52,526 nucleotides of DNA from Trinickia symbiotica (GCF_002934455.1 NZ_PTIR01000030.1:1-52526), one strand, 5' to 3'. Positions 1 through 9,827 are shown, counted from the first letter of the stretch. The notes: generated from the sequence alone by a model not told the origin. A program made the numbers and translations.

Positions 1-375
1 AACAAAGAGGTGGTGATCGGCTTCGGCCATCCCGTCTACACCGTTGCCGATCCGCGCAACAAGGTGATCAAGGAAGTGGCGCGCAAGCTCTCGAAGGACG
101 CGGGCGACATGAAGCTCTTCGCCATCGCCGAGCGACTAGAATCCGTGATGTGGGACCTGAAGAAGATGTTCCCGAACCTCGACTGGTTCAGCGCCGTCTC
201 CTATCACCTGATGGGCGTGCCGACGGCGATGTTCACGCCGCTCTTCGTGATCTCGCGCACCTCCGGCTGGAGCGCGCACATCATCGAGCAGCGGATCGAC
301 AACAAGATCATCCGGCCGAGCGCCAATTACACCGGACCGGAAGACCTCGACTTCGTGCCGATCGGAAAACGTTGA
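1..375 (+). CDS. prpC: 2-methylcitrate synthase, 3' part only
   Basis: C-terminal 124 residues of 2-methylcitrate synthase, which condenses propionyl-CoA with oxaloacetate in the methylcitrate cycle. The gene enters the window already open in frame 1, so its start lies upstream. Seen: the citrate-synthase catalytic segment GFGHPVY with its His near the left edge, then the DPRN segment, [11 protein letters not shown] and the C-terminal [11 protein letters not shown] typical of PrpC. It ends 53 bases before the next gene on the same strand, and acnD and prpF follow, which fits a prp operon whose prpR and prpB would lie to the left. Ordinary citrate synthase is the only real alternative and is unlikely given the neighbours. 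Confidence 0.93.
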   Translation, partial: NKEVVIGFGHPVYTVADPRNKVIKEVARKLSKDAGDMKLFAIAERLESVMWDLKKMFPNLDWFSAVSYHLMGVPTAMFTPLFVISRTSGWSAHIIEQRIDNKIIRPSANYTGPEDLDFVPIGKR

Positions 376-428
376 CCGGCGCGGATAGGGGCAATCAACC
401 CGCTATTCGACATGGTAAGGAGACAGCC

Positions 429-2072
429 ATGACCGCCGAAATGTACGAGACAGGCCTCGATAAGAACGCGGCGAACTACACGGCGCTTACGCCGCTGAAG
501 TTCATCGAGCGCAGCGCGGCGGTCTATCCTTCGCGCCTTGCCGTGGTGCATGGCAGCGTCAGGCGAACATGGGCCGAGACGTATGCGCGCACGCGCCGCC
601 TCGCCTCGGCGTTGAGCGCCCGCGGCATCGGCTTCGGCGACACGGTGGCCGTGATGCTGCCGAACACGCCGGCGATGGTCGAGGCACATTTCGGAGTCCC
701 GATGATCGGCGCGGTCCTCAACACGCTGAACACGCGCCTCGACGCCGCCACGCTCGCGTTCATGCTGAACCACGGCGAAGCGAAGGCGGTATTCGTCGAC
801 CGGGAGTTTTCGGCGATCATGCGTACCGTACTGGCAGCCGTGGAGCGGCCGATCCTCGTCGTCGATGTGGACGACCCGATGTACGACGGCTCCGGGGAGC
901 GAATCGGCGAGATCGAATATGAAGCGCTGCTCGAAAGCGGAAATCCGGCCTTCGAATGGCAGCCGCCGTCCGACGAATGGAACGCCATCAGCCTCAATTA
1001 CACGTCGGGCACGACGGGCAATCCGAAAGGCGTCGTCTACCACCATCGCGGCGCCTATACGAACGCGATCAGCAACATCCTCGAATGGGACATGCCGAAG
1101 CACGCCGTCTATTTGTGGACGTTGCCGATGTTTCACTGCAACGGCTGGTGCTTTCCGTGGACCGTTGCCGCGCGCGCGGGCGTCAACGTCTGCCTCCGCA
1201 AGGTGGAGGCGAAGACGATCTTCGATCTCCTCCGCAGCGAGCGCGTCACCCACTATTGCGGCGCACCGATCGTGCACAACATGCTCGTCAACGCGCCCGC
1301 GGAACTGAAGGCCGGCATCGATCATCGCGTGAATGCGATGGTGGCCGGCGCCGCACCGCCCGCCGCGCTGATCGAGAGCCTCGAGAAGCTCGGCTTCGAG
1401 CTTACGCACGTCTACGGCCTGACCGAGGTTTACGGCCCGGCCGCCGTATGCCCGCAGCAGGGCGAGTGGAAGTCGCTCGACATCGGCGAGCGCGCGCGCC
1501 TCAACGCGCGGCAGGGCGTCGCCTATCACCTGCAGGACGCCGTCGTCGTGCTCGATCGCGACACGATGATGCCCGTCCCCGCCGACGGCGAAACGATCGG
1601 CGAACTCATGTTTCGCGGCAACATCACGATGAAGGGCTACCTCAAGAATCCGGCAGCGACCGACGAAGCCTTCCGCGGCGGCTGGTTTCACTCGGGGGAT
1701 CTTGGCGTGGTGTATCCCGACGGCTATATCCGCATCAAGGATCGGAGCAAGGACATCATCATCTCGGGCGGCGAGAACATTTCGAGCATCGAGGTCGAGG
1801 ATGTGCTCTATCGCCACCCCGATGTTCTCGCCGTGGCCGTCGTCGCGAAGCCCGACGAGCGCTGGGGCGAGACACCTTGCGCGTTCGTCGAACTGAAGGC
1901 CGGGGCGACGGCCACGGCCGCGGACCTGATCGCGCATTGCAAGGCTCACCTGGCCGGCTTCAAGGTGCCGCGCGCAGTGGAATTCTGCGAACTGCCGAAA
2001 ACGGCAACCGGCAAGATCCAGAAGTTCGAATTACGTAAGCGTGCCCGCTCCGTGGCCGCCATCGACGTTTGA
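429..2072 (+). CDS. AMP-binding acyl-CoA synthetase in the prp operon
   Basis: 547-residue adenylate-forming acyl-CoA ligase that activates a carboxylic acid to its CoA thioester through an acyl-AMP. The ATP-binding loop YTSGTTGNPKG is near residue 190, GWFHSGD near 417 and the C-terminal lysine motif KTATGKIQKFELRKR near 523. The start is the ATG 8 bases after AAGGAG (416-421); the open frame further upstream runs through prpC and is not coding. It is shorter than PrpE (usually about 630 residues) and reads like the medium-chain or methylmercaptopropionate (DmdB-like) ligases. Its place between prpC and acnD suggests that it feeds propionate or a related short or branched acid into the cycle, but the substrate cannot be read from the sequence. 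Confidence 0.85.
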   Translation: MTAEMYETGLDKNAANYTALTPLKFIERSAAVYPSRLAVVHGSVRRTWAETYARTRRLASALSARGIGFGDTVAVMLPNTPAMVEAHFGVPMIGAVLNTLNTRLDAATLAFMLNHGEAKAVFVDREFSAIMRTVLAAVERPILVVDVDDPMYDGSGERIGEIEYEALLESGNPAFEWQPPSDEWNAISLNYTSGTTGNPKGVVYHHRGAYTNAISNILEWDMPKHAVYLWTLPMFHCNGWCFPWTVAARAGVNVCLRKVEAKTIFDLLRSERVTHYCGAPIVHNMLVNAPAELKAGIDHRVNAMVAGAAPPAALIESLEKLGFELTHVYGLTEVYGPAAVCPQQGEWKSLDIGERARLNARQGVAYHLQDAVVVLDRDTMMPVPADGETIGELMFRGNITMKGYLKNPAATDEAFRGGWFHSGDLGVVYPDGYIRIKDRSKDIIISGGENISSIEVEDVLYRHPDVLAVAVVAKPDERWGETPCAFVELKAGATATAADLIAHCKAHLAGFKVPRAVEFCELPKTATGKIQKFELRKRARSVAAIDV

Positions 2073-2100
2073 TACGGACGCTTTCCCTCTCACCCACTCC

Positions 2101-4716
2101 ATGAACGAACACTATCGCAAGCCCCTGCCCGGCACCCGGTTCGATTTCTTCGATGCGCGCGCCGCCATCGACGCGATCTGGCCGGGGGCCTACGAAAAAT
2201 TGCCGTACACGTCGCGCGTACTGGCCGAAAACCTCGTGCGCCGCTGTGAACCGGAAACGCTCGAAGCCTCGCTCGCCCAACTCGTCGAACGCAGGCGCGA
2301 CCTCGACTTCCCCTGGTATCCCGCGCGCGTCGTCTGCCACGACATTCTTGGCCAGACTGCCCTCGTCGATCTCGCGGGGCTGCGCGACGCCATTGCAGCG
2401 CGCGGCGGCGATCCCTCGATGGTGAATCCTGTCGTGCCGACACAGCTCGTCGTCGACCACTCGCTGGCCGTCGAGTGCGGCGGCTACGATAAGGACGCAT
2501 TCGCAAAGAATCGCGCAATCGAAGAGCGACGCAACGAGGACCGCTTCCATTTCATCGATTGGACGAAAAAGGCTTTCCGTAACGTCGACGTGATCCCGCC
2601 GGGCAACGGCATCCTGCATCAGATCAATCTCGAGCGGATGAGCCCCGTGATCCAGGTGCGCGACGGCGTGGCGTTTCCGGATACGCTCGTCGGCACGGAT
2701 TCGCATACGCCGATGGTCGACGCGCTCGGCGTTATCGCGATCGGCGTGGGCGGGCTAGAAGCGGAAAGCGTCATGCTCGGCCGCGCGTCGTGGATGCGCC
2801 TGCCCGATATCGTCGGCGTCGAGCTGACCGGCAAGCGCGAGCCCGGCATCACCGCAACCGATATCGTGCTGGCCTTGACCGAGTTCCTGCGCAAGGAAAA
2901 AGTCGTTTCGTCGTATCTCGAGTTCCATGGCGAAGGCGCCGCGCGTCTCACGCTGGGCGATCGCGCGACGATTTCCAACATGGCGCCCGAGTATGGCGCG
3001 ACGGCGGCGATGTTTCATATCGACGAACAGACCATCGCCTATCTGAAGCTCACGGGACGCGACGATGCGCTCGTGAAGCTCGTCGAGATCTATGCGAAAG
3101 AGGCGGGCCTGTGGGCCGACAGCCTCCGGCACGCCGAATACGAGCGCGTCTTGCGGTTCGATCTCTCGTCGGTGACGCGCAATATCGCAGGACCGTCGAA
3201 TCCGCATCGACGCGTGCCGACGTCCGAACTCGCCGTGCGCGGCATCAGCGGCGCGGTGGATACCGAGCCCGGAAAAATGCCCGACGGGGCGGTCATCATC
3301 GCGGCCATCACGAGCTGCACCAATACGAACAACCCGCGGAACATGATCGCGGCCGGCCTGCTCGCGCGTAATGCCAACCGGCTCGGCCTCGCGCGCAAGC
3401 CCTGGGTCAAGAGCTCGCTCGCGCCCGGATCGAAAGCTGTGACGCTCTACCTCGAGGCAGCAGGCTTGTTGCCCGAGCTCGAGCAGCTGGGGTTCGGCGT
3501 CGTCGCCTATGCCTGCACCTCGTGCAACGGCATGTCGGGCGCGCTCGACCCGGCGATTCAGCGAGAGATCGTCGAGCGCGAGCTTTATGCGACCGCCGTG
3601 CTGTCGGGCAACCGCAACTTCGACGGGCGCATCCATCCGTACGCGAAGCAGGCGTTCCTGGCCTCGCCTCCGCTCGTCGTCGCGTATGCGATCGCCGGCA
3701 CGATCCGCTTCGACATCGAAAAAGATGTGCTAGGCATCGGCCCCGACGGTACGCCGGTGACGCTGATGGACATCTGGCCCTCCGACGAAGAGATCGACGC
3801 CATTGTCGCCGCCAGTGTGAAGCCCGAGCAATTTCGTCAGGTGTACGAACCCATGTTCGCCGTCTCCGCCGACGACGGCAAAACCGTCAGCCCGCTTTAT
3901 GACTGGCGCGAGCGCAGCACTTATATCCGCCGCCCGCCGTACTGGGAGGGCGCGCTGGCCGGCGAGCGCACGCTTGCGGGCATGCGTGCGCTCGCCGTGC
4001 TCGGCGACAACATCACGACCGATCATCTGTCTCCGTCGAACGCGATCCTCCCCGATAGCGCCGCCGGCGAGTACCTGGCGAAGATGGGCCTACCCGAAGA
4101 GGACTTCAACTCGTATGCGACGCACCGCGGTGACCACCTGACCGCGCAACGCGCCACGTTCGCCAACCCGACGCTGAACAACGAGATGGTCGTCGAAGAC
4201 GGCAAGGTGAAGGCCGGCTCGCTGGCTCGCATCGAGCCGGAAGGCAAAATCACCCGGATGTGGGAAGCGATCGAAACCTACATGTCGCGCAAGCAGCCGC
4301 TCATCGTCATCGCGGGCGCCGATTATGGCCAGGGCTCGTCGCGCGACTGGGCCGCGAAGGGCGTGCGGCTCGCGGGCGTCGAAGCGATCGTCGCCGAAGG
4401 GTTCGAGCGCATTCACCGGACCAATCTGGTCGGCATGGGCGTATTGCCGCTCGAATTCAAGCCCGGCGTTAGCCGCATCACACTCGGCATCGATGGTACG
4501 GAAACGTTCGATATCGTCGGCGAGCGCCGCGCAAGAAGCGAAATGACGCTCGTCATTTACCGCCGCAATGGCGAGCGCGTGGATGTTCCCGTCACCTGCC
4601 GGCTCGATACGGCCGAAGAGGTGTCGATCTACGAAGCCGGCGGTGTGCTGCAACGCTTTGCGCAGGACTTTCTCGAATCGTCGCTTGCCGACCGAAACGC
4701 TGTCGGCTCGGCTTGA
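2101..4716 (+). CDS. acnD: Fe/S-dependent 2-methylisocitrate dehydratase AcnD
   Basis: 871-residue aconitase-family enzyme that dehydrates 2-methylcitrate; in the AcnD/PrpF route the product is then isomerised by PrpF. Three [4Fe-4S] ligands are visible: the Cys of ITSCTNTNNP near residue 405 and the two in ACTSCNG near 471-474. The aconitase swivel domain follows, with IVIAGADYGQGSSRDWAAKG. The start chosen is ATG 2101 (MNEHYRKPLPGTRFDFFDAR), matching the usual AcnD N terminus; the open frame beginning at 2041 overlaps the upstream gene. Length is normal for AcnD. prpF follows, and the pairing makes AcnD far more likely than a housekeeping aconitase. Confidence 0.95.
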   Translation: MNEHYRKPLPGTRFDFFDARAAIDAIWPGAYEKLPYTSRVLAENLVRRCEPETLEASLAQLVERRRDLDFPWYPARVVCHDILGQTALVDLAGLRDAIAARGGDPSMVNPVVPTQLVVDHSLAVECGGYDKDAFAKNRAIEERRNEDRFHFIDWTKKAFRNVDVIPPGNGILHQINLERMSPVIQVRDGVAFPDTLVGTDSHTPMVDALGVIAIGVGGLEAESVMLGRASWMRLPDIVGVELTGKREPGITATDIVLALTEFLRKEKVVSSYLEFHGEGAARLTLGDRATISNMAPEYGATAAMFHIDEQTIAYLKLTGRDDALVKLVEIYAKEAGLWADSLRHAEYERVLRFDLSSVTRNIAGPSNPHRRVPTSELAVRGISGAVDTEPGKMPDGAVIIAAITSCTNTNNPRNMIAAGLLARNANRLGLARKPWVKSSLAPGSKAVTLYLEAAGLLPELEQLGFGVVAYACTSCNGMSGALDPAIQREIVERELYATAVLSGNRNFDGRIHPYAKQAFLASPPLVVAYAIAGTIRFDIEKDVLGIGPDGTPVTLMDIWPSDEEIDAIVAASVKPEQFRQVYEPMFAVSADDGKTVSPLYDWRERSTYIRRPPYWEGALAGERTLAGMRALAVLGDNITTDHLSPSNAILPDSAAGEYLAKMGLPEEDFNSYATHRGDHLTAQRATFANPTLNNEMVVEDGKVKAGSLARIEPEGKITRMWEAIETYMSRKQPLIVIAGADYGQGSSRDWAAKGVRLAGVEAIVAEGFERIHRTNLVGMGVLPLEFKPGVSRITLGIDGTETFDIVGERRARSEMTLVIYRRNGERVDVPVTCRLDTAEEVSIYEAGGVLQRFAQDFLESSLADRNAVGSA

Positions 4717-4740
4717 CGCCCGCTCGCGACCAGACAGTTT

Positions 4741-4765
4741 GCGGCGATAGAAGACCTATCGCCGC
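4741..4765 (+). other. Perfect stem-loop between acnD and prpF
   Basis: A 10-bp perfect inverted repeat, GCGGCGATAG and CTATCGCCGC, encloses the 5-base loop AAGAC. It lies 24 bases after the acnD stop and 23 bases before the prpF start. Only a weak T-rich stretch follows (TGTTTCC), so it could be an attenuator, an mRNA stability or processing element, or a leaky terminator. Confidence 0.6.
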
Positions 4766-4788
4766 TGTTTCCTAAGGACTACCGAATA

Positions 4789-5985
4789 ATGACGTACCTT
4801 CCGCAGATCAGGATTCCCGCCACCTATATGCGCGGCGGCACTAGCAAAGGTGTCTTTTTCCGACTCGAGGATCTGCCTGAAAACGCGCGCATGCCCGGCG
4901 CGGCGCGCGACGCGCTCTTGCTGCGCGTCATCGGCAGCCCCGATCCGTACGGCAAGCACATCGACGGAATGGGAGGCGCCACGTCGAGCACGAGCAAGAC
5001 CGTCCTCGTCGGCAAGAGCAGCCGGCCCGATCACGATGTCGATTACTTGTTTGGGCAGGTATCGATCGACCGTCCGTTCGTGGATTGGAGCGGAAACTGC
5101 GGCAACCTGTCTGCGGCCGTCGGCCCGTTCGCGATCAGCGCCGGGCTCGTCGACGCGAGCCGCATTCCGGGCAACGGCACCGCCATCGTCAGGATCTGGC
5201 AGGCCAATATCGGCAAGACGATCGTCGCGCACGTGCCGATCGTGGACGGGAACGTGCAGGAGACGGGCGATTTCGAGCTCGACGGCGTCACGTTTCCCGC
5301 GGCGGAGATCCAGCTGGAGTTCATGGACCCCGCCGCCGACGAGGAAGGCGCGGGCGGCGCCATGTTCCCGACGGGAAACCTCGTCGACGACCTGGAAGTA
5401 CCGGGCATCGGTACCTTAAAGGCAACGATGATCAATGCGGGCATTCCGACGATTTTCGTGGACGCCGAGGCAATCGGGTATCGAGGCACCGAATTACAGG
5501 ACGCCATCAACGGCGATGCCGAGGCGCTGTCGAGGCTCGAGACCATCCGCGCCCACGGTGCGCTGAGAATGGGGCTCATCACTCAGCTCGATGAAATCGC
5601 GACGCGGCAGCACACGCCGAAAGTCGCGTTCGTCGCGCCGCCGGCCGATTACGTCGCATCGAGCGGGAAGGCTGTCCAAGCCGCCGATGTTGACCTGCTG
5701 GTACGAGCAGTCTCGATGGGGAAGCTCCATCACGCGATGATGGGTACGGCTGCCGTCGCGATTGGGACCGCAGCGGCGATTCCTGGCACGCTCGTCAATC
5801 TGGCGGCCGGCGGCGGAAAACGCGACGCCGTCCGGTTCGGCCACCCGTCGGGCACGCTGCGTGTCGGCGCCGAAGCTATGCTGCGCGACGGCGAATGGCT
5901 CGTCACGAAAGCGATCATGAGTCGCAGCGCACGCGTTCTAATGGAAGGCTGGGTACGGGTGCCCGACGCTCATCAGGACTCCTGA
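4789..5985 (+). CDS. prpF: 2-methylaconitate isomerase PrpF
   Basis: 398-residue PrpF, the 2-methylaconitate cis-trans isomerase that partners AcnD. Recognised by the N-terminal YMRGGTSKGVFF, the segment HIDGMGGATSSTSKT, WSGNCGNLSAAVGPFA with a conserved Cys, and the C-terminal RFGHPSGTLRVGAEA, all typical of the PrpF/diaminopimelate epimerase-like fold. The ATG at 4789 has TAAGGA 11 bases upstream. Together with acnD it replaces PrpD in the methylcitrate cycle. It is the last gene of the operon: the next gene is on the opposite strand 63 bases on, after two short palindromes (6019-6030 and 6037-6048) that may help to end transcription. Confidence 0.96.
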   Translation: MTYLPQIRIPATYMRGGTSKGVFFRLEDLPENARMPGAARDALLLRVIGSPDPYGKHIDGMGGATSSTSKTVLVGKSSRPDHDVDYLFGQVSIDRPFVDWSGNCGNLSAAVGPFAISAGLVDASRIPGNGTAIVRIWQANIGKTIVAHVPIVDGNVQETGDFELDGVTFPAAEIQLEFMDPAADEEGAGGAMFPTGNLVDDLEVPGIGTLKATMINAGIPTIFVDAEAIGYRGTELQDAINGDAEALSRLETIRAHGALRMGLITQLDEIATRQHTPKVAFVAPPADYVASSGKAVQAADVDLLVRAVSMGKLHHAMMGTAAVAIGTAAAIPGTLVNLAAGGGKRDAVRFGHPSGTLRVGAEAMLRDGEWLVTKAIMSRSARVLMEGWVRVPDAHQDS

Positions 5986-6048
5986 CGACGATGAAGCTGG
6001 CTGCCGGCGCCGCGTTCCTTGCCGGCAAGCGGATGAATGACGCATGCG

Positions 6049-7116
6049 TCAACGTGGATAGGCGACGACCTCGCCTTCGACAGTGAGGCGCACTCTAACG
6101 CCCGTTGCCGGAACCTGATGGCCTGGCACGCGCGCACGCACCGCGGCTTCCATCGACGGATCCGAACGCTCGGCCAGCCGCAAGCTCAGCGTGGCGTCAT
6201 GTCCATAGAAGGTGATTTCCTCGACAGTCGCTTCCACCGCATCGCAATCCGCGTGGCCTTGCGAGCTGACCGGTTCGACCTTGATCTGCTCCGGGCGCAC
6301 CATGACGTCGACCGTCCCTGTTTCGACAGGCGCCATCAATCTGAGTCGGCCGAGGTCACACGCTACCTCCGCGCCGCTCGCCATTCCCTGAAGCAGGACC
6401 GCCTCGCCGATGAAGGAGGCAAGCTCGCGCGTGACCGGCCGCCGATACAGTTCGTCGGGTACCGCCGTCTGGATCATTCGACCGTTCCACAGCACGGCGA
6501 CCTCGTGCCCCATCGAAAGCGCCTCCGATTGATCATGCGTGACGAGTACGGCCGTCGCCCCCGCGTGCGCAAGCGCGGCGGCGACGGCCTGCCTCGTTTC
6601 TGCGCGCAACGCCGCATCGAGCGACGAGAACGGTTCATCGAGCATGACGATTCTGGGCGACGGCGCGAGCGCGCGTGCAAGCGCGACGCGTTGTTGCTGC
6701 CCGCCTGACAACGCCTGGGGTGGTCTGGCGGCATACGAAGCCGGCAAGCCCACCAATTCGAGCAGCTCCGCAACGCGATCGCGCGTTCGACGTCTGGCAT
6801 AGGGCAGGCCGAACACGATGTTTTCCGCCACCGAGAGATGCGGAAACAAAGACCCCTCCTGCGAGACATAACCGACGCGCCGCGCTTCGGGTCGCATGTG
6901 CATGCCCTCGCCCGCCACCCGCCGGTCGTCGATCGCGATGGTGCCGCTGTCCGCGCGCTCGAAACCGCAGACGGTGCGAAGCAGCGTCGTCTTTCCGCTG
7001 CCCGATGGGCCGAGAAGCGCCAACAACGCGCCGCTCTTCACGGATAGATCGACGCCGCGCAGCACGGCATGGCCCTCGAACGTCTTCCAGAGGCCCTGTA
7101 TGGATAGATTGCTCAT
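6049..7116 (-). CDS. ABC transporter ATP-binding protein, Fe(III) type
   Basis: 355-residue ATPase of an FbpC-type importer. Walker A GPSGSGKTT is near residues 36-44, the signature LSGGQQQR near 132-139, Walker B IVMLDEP near 152-158, and the switch His in VTHDQSEALSMG. A C-terminal regulatory domain (TOBE-like, about residues 240-355) is present, as in FbpC, PotA and MalK proteins. It is the last of three transporter genes on the minus strand and starts 55 bases after the permease stop. Context with an iron-type binding protein favours ferric iron over polyamine or thiosulfate. Confidence 0.88.
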   Translation of the reverse strand: MSNLSIQGLWKTFEGHAVLRGVDLSVKSGALLALLGPSGSGKTTLLRTVCGFERADSGTIAIDDRRVAGEGMHMRPEARRVGYVSQEGSLFPHLSVAENIVFGLPYARRRTRDRVAELLELVGLPASYAARPPQALSGGQQQRVALARALAPSPRIVMLDEPFSSLDAALRAETRQAVAAALAHAGATAVLVTHDQSEALSMGHEVAVLWNGRMIQTAVPDELYRRPVTRELASFIGEAVLLQGMASGAEVACDLGRLRLMAPVETGTVDVMVRPEQIKVEPVSSQGHADCDAVEATVEEITFYGHDATLSLRLAERSDPSMEAAVRARVPGHQVPATGVRVRLTVEGEVVAYPR

Positions 7117-7171
7117 ATTGTGTCGACGGCGTCGCGCGTCGCAAAGAGATGCCCCCGCCGCCGCCTGCCGA

Positions 7172-8773
7172 TTATTGATCCCCGGTACCGACGCGCAAGG
7201 CCGAACGGCCGAGCGTCACGAACAGGAATGCCGAAGCGCCGAGCGAAATGATCACGAGCAGCGCCGCATACGGTGCCGCGGCGGCGAAAGCCAGCGTCGA
7301 CGTATCGCTCCAGACCTGCGTCGCGAGCGTATGCGTATCGAGCGGAGAAAGCAACAGTGTCGCGTTGAGCTCCGTGGAAACGGCGATGAACACCATCGTC
7401 GCGGCCGCGCCGAGGCCCGGGCTCGTCAGTGGGAACAACACTCGGCGCAACGTTCCCATCCACCCGAGACCCAACGAGCGCGCCGTTTCCTCGAGTCTCG
7501 GCGGTACCTGAGCGAGTGCCGCGCGCACGCTGACGAGCGCGAGCGGCAGGCATAGAATCGCATAGGCCACGATGAGCAGCGCCGTGCTCTGGTAGAGGGG
7601 CCTCAAGGCACGCACCGCGACCGACACGAGCGCGAGCGCGATGACGAGGCCCGGCACGCCCTGCGCAACGAAGACGATCCGCTCGAGCACGATCGCGAGC
7701 CGGCCGGGATATCGCACGAGCAGAAACGACAACGGCAGCGCAAGTGCGGTCGTGACCAATGCCGCTGTCAGTCCGAAGCCGATCGACGCGCTCGCTGCGT
7801 CGAATAGCAGTTGCGGCGACACGTCGACCGGCGTGATCGCCGCGTCCCCATGCTGCGTCAGCCAGTACCCTATCATGCCGAGCGGCACGCCGAGCGTGAC
7901 GATACTGAGGAGTGCCAAGCAAGCGGCGACGAGCCACCGCCAACCTCGCAACGGATCTCGCGGCACCGCGCGCCGCGTGCCGCGGTCGATACGCGCATAC
8001 CGCGCTTCGCCTCGCACGCGGAATTCGAGCGCAACGCACACGAGGCACAGCGCGATCAGCAAGCAGGCCAGCAATGCCGCTCCACTGCCGTCGAAGCTGG
8101 TTCGGTATTCCGCATAGATCTGTGTCGTAAACGTCCGAAAACGAAGCAGCGAGAAGGCGCCGAATTCGGACATCACGTTGAGCGCGACGAGCAGCATGCC
8201 GCCGAGCAAGGCTGGCCGAAGCTGCGGCAGCACCAAGCGCGCGAACGTCGCGAAGCGTCCGCAGCCGAGCGAGCGCGCCGTCTCCTCGAGCGCCGGATCC
8301 ATGCCGCGAAGTGCCGCGGCGACGGGCAAATAGACGAGCGGAAAGTAAGTCGACGTTACGACGAGCAGCGCGCCGGCGAAGTCCTGCAAATCGAGACTCA
8401 ATGAGACCCAGGCGTAGCTCGTGATGAACGGCGGCATCGCGAGCGGTGCGACCATCAGTACGGCCCAGACCCGGCGGGCCGGCAGCGCCGTGCGCTCGAC
8501 GAACCATGCCGCCGCGGTTCCGACGACAGCCGCCGCGACGGTCGCCGTCACCGTGATCAGCAGCGTGTTCGCGAGCAGTTCGCCGACGAGCGGCCTGAAG
8601 ATCAACTCGACCGCGTTATTGAATCCGAAACTCGCCGCCCGCCAAACCGTGAACGCGAGCGGCAACAGCACGAGCAGCGCGGCGAATGCCGCGGCGAGCG
8701 TCACGAGGCGCGGCGCGTTCGGGCGCGCGCCGCGCGCGGCAGAAGGAGAAGGTGCCTCGACTAGCGAAACCAC
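7172..8773 (-). CDS. ABC transporter permease, Fe(III) type, two fused domains
   Basis: 533-residue inner-membrane permease made of two tandem binding-protein-dependent transport domains, as in FbpB proteins. Two EAA-loop signatures are visible, EETARSLGCGRFATFARLVLP (about residues 163-183) and a second EETARSLGLG near 430, each in the cytoplasmic loop that contacts the ATPase. About twelve hydrophobic segments span the chain. The start is GTG at 8773, only 22 bases after the binding-protein stop, so the genes are surely co-transcribed. The internal duplication is normal for this family. Confidence 0.88.
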   Translation of the reverse strand: MVSLVEAPSPSAARGARPNAPRLVTLAAAFAALLVLLPLAFTVWRAASFGFNNAVELIFRPLVGELLANTLLITVTATVAAAVVGTAAAWFVERTALPARRVWAVLMVAPLAMPPFITSYAWVSLSLDLQDFAGALLVVTSTYFPLVYLPVAAALRGMDPALEETARSLGCGRFATFARLVLPQLRPALLGGMLLVALNVMSEFGAFSLLRFRTFTTQIYAEYRTSFDGSGAALLACLLIALCLVCVALEFRVRGEARYARIDRGTRRAVPRDPLRGWRWLVAACLALLSIVTLGVPLGMIGYWLTQHGDAAITPVDVSPQLLFDAASASIGFGLTAALVTTALALPLSFLLVRYPGRLAIVLERIVFVAQGVPGLVIALALVSVAVRALRPLYQSTALLIVAYAILCLPLALVSVRAALAQVPPRLEETARSLGLGWMGTLRRVLFPLTSPGLGAAATMVFIAVSTELNATLLLSPLDTHTLATQVWSDTSTLAFAAAAPYAALLVIISLGASAFLFVTLGRSALRVGTGDQ

Positions 8774-8795
8774 GGTGTGCTCATCCAGACGAGGG

Positions 8796-9827
8796 CTACA
8801 GCAGACCCGCCTCTCGCAGCAGCTTGGCAGCCTGACTATCGTCGCCGAGCTGCTCGATCGTCAGCGCCGGCGGATCGAGTTCGTTGAACGGCTTCAGCAT
8901 CGGATCGGGGGCGACGCCGGCGCGCAACGGATACTCGTAGCCGACGTGGCTTTGTGCCATCAATGTCTGCGCCTTCTGGCCGACGAGATAGGCAAGGAAA
9001 CGCTGGGCGCCGTCGGAATTGTGCGCCGTTTTGAGGACGGCGGCACCCGACACGTTCACGAGCGCGCCGATGTCGCCATGGCCGAAGTGATAGATCGCGC
9101 TGCGCATCTTGCTCGCGCCCAGTTCCGTGTTCAACCGATCCCAATAATAGTTGTTGATGACGCCGGTCGCGACCGCGCCGCGATTGACCGCGGCCACCAC
9201 GCCTTCCTCGTCGTCGAAAATCTGCGCGTTCGCCTTCAGGCCCTTGAGCCATGCCAGCGTCGCGTCGTGCCCTTTGGATGCGAGAACGCCGCTCACAAGC
9301 GGCAGAAAATCAGCGTCGCTCGGCGCGATGCCGACTTTTCCTTTCCACTCGGGCTTCGCAAGATCCATCAGCGAGGCAGGGAGTTGCCCCGGCTGCACTT
9401 TGCCGGTGTTATAGGCCAGCACGTTTTCACGTGCGAACACGCCGACCCACTTTCCGGTCGGTGAGCTGTACCGCTTCGGCACCGTGGCGAGCGTTTGCGC
9501 GTCGACCGCGCCGAGCAAGCCCTTTTCCTCGAGCAGCATCAACTCGGGCGAGTTCTCCGTGAAATAAACATCAGCCGGCGTCGCCGAGCCCTCGGCGACG
9601 ATCTGGGCGGCAAGCGCGGGCCCTTCACCGTTGCGAATCTTGACCGTGATCCCCGTTTCCTTTTCGAAATCCTTGGCGAGCCGGCCGACGAGTTGCTCGT
9701 GTTGCGCGTTGTAAAGCGTGATCGATGCGGCATGCGCGAGGTTCGGCAGTGCACTGAGCGCGGCGAGTGAAAGCGCCGCGATACGTGCCGCGGCGGCCGC
9801 CCGTTTGCCGAGTTGGAATTGCTTCAT
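8796..9827 (-). CDS. Periplasmic iron-type substrate-binding protein
   Basis: 343-residue exported binding protein of the FbpA/AfuA group (class with mature start ASITLYNAQHEQLV). A Sec signal peptide covers residues 1-34, ending ALPNLAHAA. The adjacent tyrosines Y227 and Y228 (GVINNYYWDRL) match the Tyr pair that coordinates Fe(III) in bacterial transferrin-like binding proteins, and VYFTENSPE and NVSGAAVLKTA are typical of the family. It is followed by permease and ATPase genes. The gene starts 77 bases after the DyP peroxidase stop on the same strand. Confidence 0.9.
   Translation of the reverse strand: MKQFQLGKRAAAAARIAALSLAALSALPNLAHAASITLYNAQHEQLVGRLAKDFEKETGITVKIRNGEGPALAAQIVAEGSATPADVYFTENSPELMLLEEKGLLGAVDAQTLATVPKRYSSPTGKWVGVFARENVLAYNTGKVQPGQLPASLMDLAKPEWKGKVGIAPSDADFLPLVSGVLASKGHDATLAWLKGLKANAQIFDDEEGVVAAVNRGAVATGVINNYYWDRLNTELGASKMRSAIYHFGHGDIGALVNVSGAAVLKTAHNSDGAQRFLAYLVGQKAQTLMAQSHVGYEYPLRAGVAPDPMLKPFNELDPPALTIEQLGDDSQAAKLLREAGLL

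Noticed and set aside
327-1949. 540-codon frame on the minus strand opposite the acyl-CoA ligase
   Set aside because: Arg/His-rich shadow of the real gene, as is usual in high-G+C DNA; no family marks or ribosome binding site.
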